Positions 29,177 through 38,729 of a DNA stretch of 64,000 nt are shown here, piece after piece; position 1 is the first letter of the stretch; every line of letters starts with the position of its first letter. The position numbers were made by a program, and so were the translations under genes. The notes under the pieces were generated by a model, which was not told the origin of the DNA, did no database searches, and saw only the letters and a program-made list of their open reading frames with translations. Source of the DNA: Ipomoea triloba (lineage: Eukaryota > Streptophyta > Magnoliopsida > Solanales > Convolvulaceae); assembly GCF_003576645.1 (NCBI RefSeq), contig NC_044927.1, positions 12,918,215-12,982,214 on the forward strand, in the 5' to 3' direction.

Positions 29177-29191
29177 CACTACTACAAAAAA
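29177..29191 (+). repeat. CACTA left terminal inverted repeat
   Basis: CACTACTACAAAAAA; its partner at the right end is not in the window. Confidence 0.85.
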
Positions 29192-29213
29192 CACATTTAA
29201 CGTCGCCTAAATA

Positions 29214-29573
29214 ACGTCGATTTTTTAAAAAACCGACGTCAAATAATTATTTATATTTATAATTTTTTTAAAAAGGGATACGACGTCGGTTTTACTAAAA
29301 AACCGACGTTAAATAATTTTTAAAAAATTACGATAACAATACGACGTCGGTTCTTCTAAAAAACCGACGTCGTATTGTGATTTTAAAAAATTTAAAAACA
29401 TAAAGAAATATGTACGACGTCGGTTTGACACAAATCGACGTCGTACATATTTTATTTGTTTTTAATTTTTTTAAATATAAATACGACGTCGATTCTTCTA
29501 TAAAGAACCGACGTCGTATAGTTATTTAAAAAAAAAAAAAACCAACAGCGTCGGTTGTAGCTACAACCGACGC
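29214..29573. repeat. Six palindromic subterminal repeats of the CACTA element
   Basis: Units at 29214-29239, 29283-29309, 29340-29374, 29410-29448, 29481-29519 and 29548-29573. Each has ACGTCGGTT-type arms facing each other. The last is a perfect 26-base palindrome (half-site GCGTCGGTTGTAG). In CACTA elements, subterminal repeats bind the transposon-encoded accessory protein. Confidence 0.8.
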
Positions 29574-29814
29574 ACAGATCAGATCTGCGTTTTCTTTCAT
29601 CTTCTTCGAATAACGACCTGCTGGCCGAACTTCTACCGCCGGTAAGCTTCGTTTTTTTTTTAATTTCGAATTATGAATTTTAGAAATTGTTATATTTTTT
29701 TTGAATACTAATGACTCTATTACAATGCAGTATCTGTTCATAACTACTTTCTCAACCTATTAAAGCACAAGAGTCACTGGACTACAAGGTCCTTGGCTTA
29801 GAAATTATTATATA

Positions 29815-30400
29815 TTTTAGGAATTATAATGCATATTAGGGCTTATAAATTAATAATTTCGAATTTTAAGAAATTATTGTCTATTTTAGGAATTATAATG
29901 CATATTAGGGCTTATAAATTAATAATTTCGAATTTTAAGAAATTATTGTCTATTTTAGGAATTATTTATAATATATTTCGAATTTTAGAAATTATAATGT
30001 ATTTTAGGGTTTATAAATTAATAATTTTGAATTTTATGAAATTATTGTGTTTTAGGAATTATTTATAGTATATTTCGAATTTTAGAAATTATAATGTATT
30101 TTAGGGCTTATAAATTATTAATTTTGAATTTTATGAAATTATTGTGTATTTTAGGCTTTATAAATTAATAATTTTGAATTTTAAGAAATTGTTGTGTACT
30201 TTAGAAATTATTTATAATACATTTCGAGTTTTAAGAATTATAATGTATTTAAAATTAATAATTTTGAATTTTAAGAAATTGTTGTGTACTTTAGGAATTA
30301 TTTATAATATATTTCGAATTTTAGAAATTATAATGTATTTTAGGGCTTTTAAATTAATAATTTCGAAATTTATGAAATGAATGTTAATATACTTTGAAAT
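29815..30400 (+). repeat. AT-rich degenerate tandem repeat (about 100-bp units)
   Basis: Units contain TTAGAAATTATAATGTATTT, AGGGCTTATAAATTAATAAT and TTTAAGAAATTATTGTGTA. Frames across it are low-complexity by-products. Confidence 0.75.
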
Positions 30401-30617
30401 TTAGGAATTATTGTTAATGTTGTTTAAATTAATAATGTTTATTGTATTTTAGTATTTTAATAAATTGTAAATTATTTTGAGATTGTTTAGAATAGTATTG
30501 TTATAAAATAATATCAATTTACTATATTAATTTACAAATAATACTTGTAGGTAATTAGTTAGATTCGAGATTTGTTAACGGACGTGGATAACTCTGTGGT
30601 GAGGTAAGATTTTTTCC

Positions 30618-30833
30618 TATTTTTATTTATGCTTTGGCTTTATATATTGCATCCGGTGATTAGCAACACCGTGGTCTATGTTCATTTATGTTTTGGCTTT
30701 ATATATTGCATCCGGTGATTAGCCACACCGTTGTCTATGTTTATTTATGCTTTGCCTTTATATATTGCATCCGGTGATTAAACACACCGTGGTCTATGTT
30801 TATTTATGTTTTGGCTTTATATATTGCATACGG
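30618..30833 (+). repeat. 62-bp tandem array in the CACTA element, left part
   Basis: About four units of TTATTTATGCTTTGGCTTTA plus TATATTGCATCCGGTGATTA and GCCACACCGTGGTCTATG. The array continues at 34053-34084 and 43807 onward, after the two insertions. Confidence 0.85.
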
Positions 30834-33241
30834 TGTAATACCCCGAAATATTTTCTACTAAAATCTCCTAATTAAAAAAAAAAAAGGGAAGGTTTAAATT
30901 TTATTTTATTCTAAGGCATTGTCATGCTCAAGTTATGATTCATAGATATTCAGAATAATTTTTGCTAGTTAAAATAGTTGTTAATAAGCTGCGATCGTAG
31001 GTACCGGTCACGAACCGTAAAAATTTTAGGAGTATGTGTCCTGTCCCGTTTGTCCTAGAAAGTGGGTTATTAGGCACCATACTAATAACCTTGAATTTCC
31101 TATTTAATTAAATTAGCCCGTAGCAGTGGAAATTTATTTTGACCGTAGCATCGCTGTATTTCGCGGTGTACCGAACCTAGCCCAATTTTGAGGTTTGGTC
31201 TGGGATAAATTTTGGGTTTCGAAAATTATTCTATCTATATTATTTTCTACCGAGAATTCATCTGTTTTAATCCCGATCAGTCTAGTTAAGATATTTTTCA
31301 AGACCTAACCATAAGTAAGTGACACTTGTCACAATTTTTACCACATGTATTGGTGAGACTAGTCAACTAAGTAAGGAGTAGGATTATAAGGTATGGTCTT
31401 CCATTTTTCCCTCATTTTGGCCGAAATACAAGGAGAGAAGAAAGAGAGAGATCATCATCTTCTTCCTTAAGAGTTCTACCTTCCATAGCCAAAATTCCTT
31501 CACAAGTCTCAAGCTATTCGGTAAAACTTTAATTTTATTCGGTAGAAAGCTTTATTTTCCTTCCTAGATCTTGAATCTAAGTATAGTTTCTTAATTTTTG
31601 TTGCTATAATATTAAATTTCCTCTTAGGGTTTTGAGTGAAAATTGGGGAAAAAGTTCAAGATTCATCCTACGGTATTAGTACACTTCCAAAAAGGTAAGG
31701 AATCCCTTAAGTAGGTTAAGGTCACTTGAAATTAGATAATTGATAGTGTATATGAAATATGATGAATTTTAGGGGAAATTACTTTGTACATGCTTGTATG
31801 TATAATATATATGTAATTGTATCTTACATAATATATATGTTCAAAATGTCGTGTTGGTGAGATGTGGTTGTTAAAGTGCCTAAATATCTAAATTAGAAAT
31901 ACTATGCATATTATATAGTGTATGTACGTACGTGTAAGTATGATAATATATATTATATGCGTATATGGTATGTATGCATAATTAATATAAGATGTTGTAA
32001 TATGTATATATATATATGTATAGTATGTATGTTAACCATGTATACATACATGTAGGAGTATTATGGGAAATTTATATTATGTATATACATATATATATAG
32101 TATGTGTACTTTATGTAAGTATGCCTAAATGTGTGTCGTGTTATGTTGTATGCATATATACATATATGTAGTGTTATGTACAAATGTAATGTGATGATGG
32201 AAATTGTGGGATAGTTACACTTTATTACCACAGTGTATGGTAATTAGTGTACTATCAAAATGTTTTGAGAAACAAACTTTTGGACTAGGTTAAGGGTGTT
32301 GATTGATTTCAGATTGGGACTTGATTTTGTTGAATATGTCAAAAAAGTGACTTTTAACTCAAGGAAGATGAGGAAGAAGGGAAAATGTTTTCAAACCCTT
32401 AGTTTCTAGTAAAGTTGAGGAGGACCTTGATTAGCCTTCGGGTGGCTTAAAGTGCCCTTGCCCAAGGTTGTTATATATAGTATGATCATTCATACGGAAT
32501 GGCGAAGTCTATTCGCCGAGTACTATATAACTCGTTAGGATGAGGAATTCCTGCGGGGGTGTGCACGCTTAAAGTATAGTTACTCTAGGAAGTCCGGGTA
32601 GGTGTCGTTTTTATGGACCTAGTAGGGCCAGCTAGGGATCATTCTAACGAACCTTACGTCCAGGGGATCAATGTTAGACTGGGGGATGACCACTGAACCC
32701 GAGTTCGATTATCCAAGTGGTCAGAGAGGGAGTTAAGAGAATACTCCAAAGGCCTCACGCTTTCTACAAAGAAACTAAGTGGAAAAATTTTGTATGAAAA
32801 TGTAGTTACTCTGTAGCTACGCTAAAGAGGAATGCGATGATTGTTTAAGCGGAAAAGGGTGTCGATGAACCCTCTTTGAGATAAAAGTTGGTGGAATTTC
32901 CCTGTGAGGAAGATTTTTCAAGTACATGATTGTGATTAAACGTGAAGTTCATAATTTTCCACTACTTGCTTATATGCGTAGATGATTATTGATGCGTCGA
33001 ATAATACATTTTTTGGTAAGCAATCACTTATCAAGAGAACTTAGACTGTTTTTCAATTCTTATTTATTACTTGTGCAAACTATACTTGATGACTCGTTTG
33101 CAGGTAAAGTATCAATGTAGAGTAAGGGTAATAAAGGTTTTTTAAATACCTGCTTTGTAAAACCTTTATTTAATTTTGGGTGACCCACGGATCCCCTTAC
33201 TTAGCCGTCGCACTAACTACACTTCGTTGTGTTACCTACAG

Positions 33242-33666
33242 ATGCAATCTAGCGTAAGTTCTTGTAGTGCGGCGAACTCTCCAAGTTCGCCGGAGTATGA
33301 GTGTCATGGCATGGATTACGATGACTATGTACAGCAGATGATAGGTACCGACCCATATGCGCCGGGTTATGCTCCGCTCGCTCCAGCCAGCTCTCCAATT
33401 ACAGATAGTTTTCCTTTTGTCCAGGATGACCCAGATGTTCAGGCCTTCTATGGTTTTTATCCCCTTGAGGTGTTGACCGGAAGTGACCCATTAGAGTTTA
33501 TTATGTATTACCCCTACCCATGGAACCCCGGTCACCAGAGTATTGGGACGAATGGTCCATGGTTAATACCACCTCTCACTTCCTAGACCATTTCACATGG
33601 TTTGAAGGGGAGTGGCATTTAGTCTGGGACGAGTTCACAGGTCCGGTGTACCGCCGGATAGACTAG
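33242..33666 (+). pseudogene. LTR-encoded ORF, copy 2, one-base deletion
   Basis: Starts at ATG 33242 directly after a 3' splice-site-like CTAAC...TTACCTACAG. Length to the equivalent TAG (33664-33666) is 425 bases, one less than copy 1's 426. The frame is shared with copy 1 up to about 33525, then a 1-base deletion shifts it and it stops at 33586. Beyond the deletion the homologous frame (EYWDEWS, DHFTWFEGEW, EFTGPVYRR) is open to the TAG. Shared motifs are VSSCS, DPYAPGYAP, FYPLEVL and PLEFIMYYPYPW. No known domain; no transmembrane segment. Confidence 0.7.
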
Positions 33667-33802
33667 GTATTACGTCTTGGTAGATGCTTTGGGGAAGATT
33701 CTTTTGTGTAAATGCCTTTTGTAGCCTTAGTGGTGGCTAACTCAACTAGTCGGGTCGTGGATAGCCCTTAACTTATATTTTGGCCCGATGGGCAAACTTA
33801 TG

Positions 33803-33826
33803 TATATATAAATGTAGATATATATN

Positions 33827-33905
<79 letters not shown>
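33803..33905. repeat. TA microsatellite in T2
   Basis: About 100 bases of TA repeat with an N at 33826. T1 has a short version near 1551-1572. Confidence 0.9.
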
Positions 33906-33906
<1 letters not shown>

Positions 33907-34611
33907 GATGGGTGGTTGTTGTTGTTAAGTAAAAGTTTCTGTTTAGCCTGTGCACCTAGAGTGGGGTCTATCAAAAGAAGATAGAACTCGTTCTAGGTGT
34001 GGCAGTAACTCCTCCCGATGTACGACAAGCCAAGCTGGTCCGGGGTGTTACATACGATGATTAGCCACACCGTGGTCTATGTTTTGTAACACCCCGTAAA
34101 TTCGTTCAAGCCTTTCGATTCATTAATTAATTCCTTGGGCAATTTAATTACTCTAATTGGGCTAATTCTTTCAATTTAATATATATACACTTATATATAT
34201 ATATATATATTCATGAGCCTAATTTAATTATTCTAATCAAGAGCCCAATTAATTGAATTATTCTTGTAAGGGATTTTTATTCAATTTGGATCCTTACAAT
34301 AGTTGTAATTAAATATTCCTACAAGCCCAACTTATTGATCTTATATTATATAATGTTCCTAAGACATTTCTATGGGCTTCCTTGATTCTAATTCCTATAT
34401 TAATTATAAGGGGTGAATTCATTAGCCCAATTTGCTAGTCTTGTATATATATAATTAATTCTTGTAGCCATCATATTATATACTTAAGCCCAACTCATAT
34501 TAAAGTCTTACACCCTAAATATTGTATGTATTCTTAGTATATATTTTAGAAGATCAAAACCCCTAAAAGTTTTCACTCCTCTTCCTCCCTCCCTATCACT
34601 TACACGCCATT

Positions 34612-35081
34612 NNNNNNNNNNNNNNNNNNNNNNNNNNNNNNNNNNNNNNNNNNNNNNNNNNNNNNNNNNNNNNNNNNNNNNNNNNNNNNNNNNNNNNNNN
34701 NNNNNNNNNNNNNNNNNNNNNNNNNNNNNNNNNNNNNNNNNNNNNNNNNNNNNNNNNNNNNNNNNNNNNNNNNNNNNNNNNNNNNNNNNNNNNNNNNNNN
34801 NNNNNNNNNNNNNNNNNNNNNNNNNNNNNNNNNNNNNNNNNNNNNNNNNNNNNNNNNNNNNNNNNNNNNNNNNNNNNNNNNNNNNNNNNNNNNNNNNNNN
34901 NNNNNNNNNNNNNNNNNNNNNNNNNNNNNNNNNNNNNNNNNNNNNNNNNNNNNNNNNNNNNNNNNNNNNNNNNNNNNNNNNNNNNNNNNNNNNNNNNNNN
35001 NNNNNNNNNNNNNNNNNNNNNNNNNNNNNNNNNNNNNNNNNNNNNNNNNNNNNNNNNNNNNNNNNNNNNNNNNNNNNNNNN
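34612..35081. other. Assembly gap (N run)
   Basis: 470 undetermined bases inside the TekH 5' LTR. Frames reported across it have no meaning. Confidence 0.99.
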
Positions 35082-35579
35082 TATGATGGGTGGTTGTTGT
35101 TGTTAAGTAAAAGTTTCCGTTTAGCCTGTGCACCTAGAGTGGGGTCTATCAAAAGAAGATAGAACTCGTTCTAGGTGTGGCGATAACTCCTCCAAATATA
35201 CGGCAAGCCAAGTCGGTCCGGGGTGTTACAAGTTGGTATCAGAGCGGTGTTCGAGTCTTTGGGATTAGATTGGAGCCTAGGTTGTGGAATTTTGTTAGGA
35301 GCTCTAGGTTAAAATCGTAAGAGGTAAGAATGGACTTCAGGAGCCCAAGTTCCGAGTCAACCTAAGTTTGCTAAGACTAACCTAAGTTGCTACCTCAGCT
35401 TAACTAGGGATATGCACTTCTGGAGCAGAGCTGGAGACCGGGCAGCATCAAAAAGGGGTACCTCATCTGTACATTACAGAATCTCTTGATTCTGGTTGCT
35501 AAATACTCTGACTGATACTTATGCATTCTTATATGTATTAGTCATTTCTTATGATTACTGTGAGTGAACTTGAGGAAAT
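35082..35579 (+). other. Stray contig: end of a T-family LTR plus PBS, inside the TekH LTR
   Basis: 35082-35230 matches the LTR end of T2 (33904-34052) nearly exactly. It is followed by a tRNA-iMet PBS (TGGTATCAGAGC, 35234-35245) and leader like that of T1 (1740-1920). It is bounded by the N run and a single N at 35580. The 3' LTR of TekH has no such sequence at that point, so a contig from another T-family copy was placed here, or less likely an insertion. Confidence 0.75.
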
Positions 35580-36486
35580 NCCTGTGACTGGACTACGGTC
35601 CCTGTGATTGGGCTCATTACCCCGTGATTGGGTTCATTACCCCCGTGATTGGGTCGATTCACCCCTGTGATTGGACTTCGGTCCCCGTGATTGGGTTTTT
35701 ACCCCTGTGTACTCGGCTTTTGTTTGGGGTCGGGTTCGATACGATGATTGGTGTGAGGTTTGGTGGTTGGTGTTGGGTTTTCCTTTCGGTTCTTTGGTTA
35801 TGAGTCCTTGTTTATTCTGTTGATATCTCGTTGTTCTCAATTATGATTGATTGTTCCTTATGATTGTGTTCAGTTGGTATCTCGTTTGTGGATTCGTTAT
35901 ATATATATATATTCCTTGTTGGATATTGGCTTCGTTTGGATGAGTCTTGGTTCGTGATTCGTTCAGTTTATCATTGTTGAGTATCCGATTTGAACTATTG
36001 AACAGTTTGTTGGTGTTTATATTCTATATGGGTGTGTAAACCTATTTACAAACTTATATGTATATCTATACTTCCTTGCGGGTGTGAATGGTGGTTACTT
36101 AGCAGTCTTTTGCTAATGGTTCTTTGTGTGTTTTCCAGGTTTGCCTTAAAGTCTTTGCGTGAGCGCGATAGAGATACACCCGTATGAGGAGGCTTAGATA
36201 GTGGTTATGTTTTTAGATTTATGCTTTGGCCTGTGAGCCATTTGAGACTTTATAAACTCTTGACTAGTGTTTGGATGTTTTGAGACTTGACTTGAAGATT
36301 ATCGTTTATACAGTTCAGCTTTTATGGTTAGCCTGTGCATCTAGGCTGTGTTATCTTACCTAGATGTGGCATGACGCCCCTTAGGTTTTAAATTCGCTTC
36401 CGCTATGTTCTGTTTGGTTGAGTTAGGCAGCTGTTGTGTTGAGATTTTATCTATCTCAGCCTGTGTGAGGTTGGGGGTGTCACAGT

Positions 36487-36499
36487 TGGTATCAGAGCC
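36487..36499 (+). promoter_or_regulatory. Primer-binding site, tRNA-iMet type (TekH)
   Basis: TGGTATCAGAGCC, two bases after the LTR end. Confidence 0.9.
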
Positions 36500-36766
36500 T
36501 GTGTTGAGGTCTGAGTAGGAATCCTAGGGTTGTAATCTGAGACTCTAGGACTTGATCAGTAGAAATTAAGATGTTTAAGAGTTCTAAGATGTGTGAATTC
36601 TAGGCCGCGCGGTGAGGACTCGTTTACTTGCTTTTGTTTATGCTTTGCAGGTTGTTTGTTGTTTGCTTGTCGTGAGCTCGTTCTCACTTGCTTTCTTGCG
36701 TGTTTGGTTAAGGCCGACCGCAACGTTCTATTCGCTTTCTGTTAGTATCCCCCTCTTCTAGTGACC

Positions 36767-37927
36767 ATGGTGCCGCCACGAAGACGCGAGGACTACCCGG
36801 AAGCGCCAATCGTGGAGCAGCTGATGCAGAATCTTCAGCAGCTGACGCAGATCACCCAGCTACTCGGAAACGCGATGGTGCAGAATAACCAGCGCGGGCA
36901 GCCGGACTTGGTTCGGAGGGTGGCGGGGCAGTACCCACCCTTCTATGCTGGAGAGGAGGACCCCGCAGTCCTTGAGGAGTGGATTCGAGCTTTTGACAAG
37001 ATCCTCGAGGCAGTAGAGTGCCCACCTGGTCGTCAGGTGGAGATGGCGAGCTTCTACCTGAAGGAGGAGGCTGATCTTTGGTGGGTCCACGGCGGCCCGG
37101 TGATGCGCCAGGAGTCCGGTTTCGGGTGGGAGACGTTCAAGGACCGGTTGAGAGCTCGCTTCTACCCGGCCCACGTCAAGGCAGCGATGCAGGAGGAGTT
37201 CTTACACCTTCACCAGGGGACGAGGACCGTACAGGAGTACCACCGACGCTTTCTGGAGTTAGCCCGCTTCGCGCCGACCCTAGCCCCGACCGAGGAGACA
37301 CGGATTGAGCGGTTCGTGGCTGGTCTGAACCTGGAGACGCGCATGGCCTTAGTGGTGTTCAAGTTCCAGACATTGAGCGAGGCCTATAGCAGCGCTGCCG
37401 ACCATTATCGAGTGCTGTCTATCCGGCGAGGGGTTCAGGACCGCTCCAAGTGGCCAGCAGAGGGTGGAGCTCCAAACTCCAAGAGGCACCGACCCGGGGG
37501 ATCCGGCATGAGAAGAAGCTTCCAGCAGGGTGGCTCTAGCCACGGCGGTGGATCTCGCCCCAGCTTTGGGCAGGGGTCAGGTGGCGAGGGAGTTCGTACC
37601 CGGCACTTCCACTGCAGGCATTGTGGGAGGGACCACCCGGGGCGCGACTGTGAGGGTCATTTGGTGGAGTGCTTTAGCTGTGGTCTGCGAGGTCATCGAG
37701 CTTACGAGTGCGCAGCCAAGAAAGGAGGTTCATCCCAATCCAGACCGAGCACGGCTCAGGGAGCCCAAGCAGTGGCCCGACCATTCCGAGAGGCTGTGGG
37801 TAGCGGGGGTAGCCGGCCAGGTGGAGGCCAAGAGCAGCAGGCTAGGCCGCAGCAGAAGAAGATCTTTGTGATGGGCCGCACCCAAGCCGAGGCGAGTGGG
37901 CTTGAAGAAGGTAACCCCCGAGTTTAA
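36767..37927 (+). CDS. TekH Gag (capsid and zinc knuckles)
   Basis: An intact frame of 386 residues from ATG 36767 (MVPPRRREDYPEA). Capsid domain at about residues 50-220: PPFYAGEEDP, LEEWIRAFDKILEAVEC, WW, FGWETFKDRLRARFY, VQEYHRRFLELARFAP. A Gly/Ser/Arg-rich linker follows, then two knuckles: CRHCGRDHPGRDC (CX2CX3HX4C) and CFSCGLRGHRAYEC (CX2CX4HX4C, canonical). Gag packages element RNA in cytoplasmic particles. The frame ends after a Gln-rich tail without reaching a protease, so no polyprotein is made. It is more GC-rich than neighbouring elements. That it is open suggests recent mobility with help from an autonomous relative. Confidence 0.9.
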   Translation: MVPPRRREDYPEAPIVEQLMQNLQQLTQITQLLGNAMVQNNQRGQPDLVRRVAGQYPPFYAGEEDPAVLEEWIRAFDKILEAVECPPGRQVEMASFYLKEEADLWWVHGGPVMRQESGFGWETFKDRLRARFYPAHVKAAMQEEFLHLHQGTRTVQEYHRRFLELARFAPTLAPTEETRIERFVAGLNLETRMALVVFKFQTLSEAYSSAADHYRVLSIRRGVQDRSKWPAEGGAPNSKRHRPGGSGMRRSFQQGGSSHGGGSRPSFGQGSGGEGVRTRHFHCRHCGRDHPGRDCEGHLVECFSCGLRGHRAYECAAKKGGSSQSRPSTAQGAQAVARPFREAVGSGGSRPGGGQEQQARPQQKKIFVMGRTQAEASGLEEGNPRV

Positions 37928-38729
37928 TCTTTTAGTTGCGTGGTCTAAGTGCTTTTCGAGTTTTCCGTTAAGTGTTTTAGTTAGTCGAACCGTTAAGTGA
38001 ACCTTAGGCGACCTTTCGATAGTTAGGGAGCTTTAGGTAACGTTTCGTTAAGGGTTTGAAGACTCGGTTTTATGTTAAGTGGTTGGATCGTTCGTGAAGA
38101 CAAAACAAAGGAGCAAGATGCAAAGGAAAGGAAAAAGGAGCCTAAAGACCTAGCTAATGTCCACAAGGGGACTCGAATCCGTGCCTAACGCATAGCAACA
38201 AAGGAACCACGCCAACCAGCTACAATGATCCGTAGTGTTCCAGTCGCAAGACTCTGCTTTTATTTCTAACGTTCAAGTGGTGACCATGCGGTTGGGAGGA
38301 ACGGATCAAAGGGCTCCGTGGGAGCGCTCCGCGAGCACGTGCGGAGCAAGATAACGGTGGAACGTGTTCCGTCAGAGAGCTCCGCCGAGGAGAGCGTAGC
38401 AGTGAAGCGGCCCGAAGCCTTCCGCGAGCGTGGTCCGCACGGTCGAGGGTGCATGCGTCTTTTCCAGTTTTAAGCGAGATAACCCTAACCCTCCCCGTCT
38501 TTCCTCTCCGCTACATTCTTTTTCTTCTTCCCGCAAATAGAGAGCAAACGGCAGCAGAACGCCCAGGTCCGCCGATCTTGTCCGCCAAGTCCGCGACTCC
38601 TCTGTCGGCGACAGCAACAGCGCACGCACACCCGTCAACCCGGTCCGCAAGTTTCCGCAAGGGGTCCGCAGTTTGAGCATTGTCGATCTAGTTCACGGCA
38701 GCCAAGTTCGATCCTCAACAACCACGACA
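37928..38729 (+). other. TekH spacer between Gag and the second ORF
   Basis: No protease or polymerase relics. It holds a tRNA-like relic (minus, 38167-38228) and a GC-rich stretch (38290-38450) full of GCGGA/TCCGC and GAGC/GCTCC pairs. The stretch resembles one in the TekH LTR (42295-42460) and may be a second promoter region. Confidence 0.5.
38167..38228 (-). other. tRNA-like relic (A- and B-box-like)
   Basis: On the minus strand TAGCTGGTTGG (38222-38212) resembles a pol III A box and GGATTCGAGTCCCC (38180-38167) a B box, correctly ordered and spaced. No cloverleaf is convincing. Probably a SINE or tRNA fragment. Confidence 0.3.

Larger units (their letters stand above)
30834..34052 (+). 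mobile_element. T2: Tekay/Del-like solo LTR (3219 bp)
   Basis: Starts TGTAATACCCCG and ends GGGGTGTTACA, with flanks TACGG (30829-30833) and TACGA (34053-34057), a 5-bp target duplication with one change. No internal region is present, so it is a solo LTR left by LTR-LTR recombination. It carries the conserved LTR-encoded ORF and is related to T1. A single N lies in its TA microsatellite at 33826. Confidence 0.85.
34085..36484 (+). repeat. TekH 5' LTR, middle misassembled
   Basis: 34313-34611 aligns with 41441-41752 and 35581-36484 aligns with 42906-43806 of the 3' LTR. The corresponding ~1150 bp (41753-42905) are replaced here by 470 Ns and a foreign contig. True length should be close to that of the 3' LTR. 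Confidence 0.8.

Noticed and set aside
29829..30380. Ile/Phe-rich 78-79-residue frames
   Set aside because: By-products of the AT-rich tandem repeat in the CACTA element.
33773..33955. 60-residue frame of Ile-Tyr repeats
   Set aside because: Translation of a TA microsatellite.
34508..35152. Frames of 177-214 residues across the N run
   Set aside because: Almost entirely undetermined bases; no coding content.
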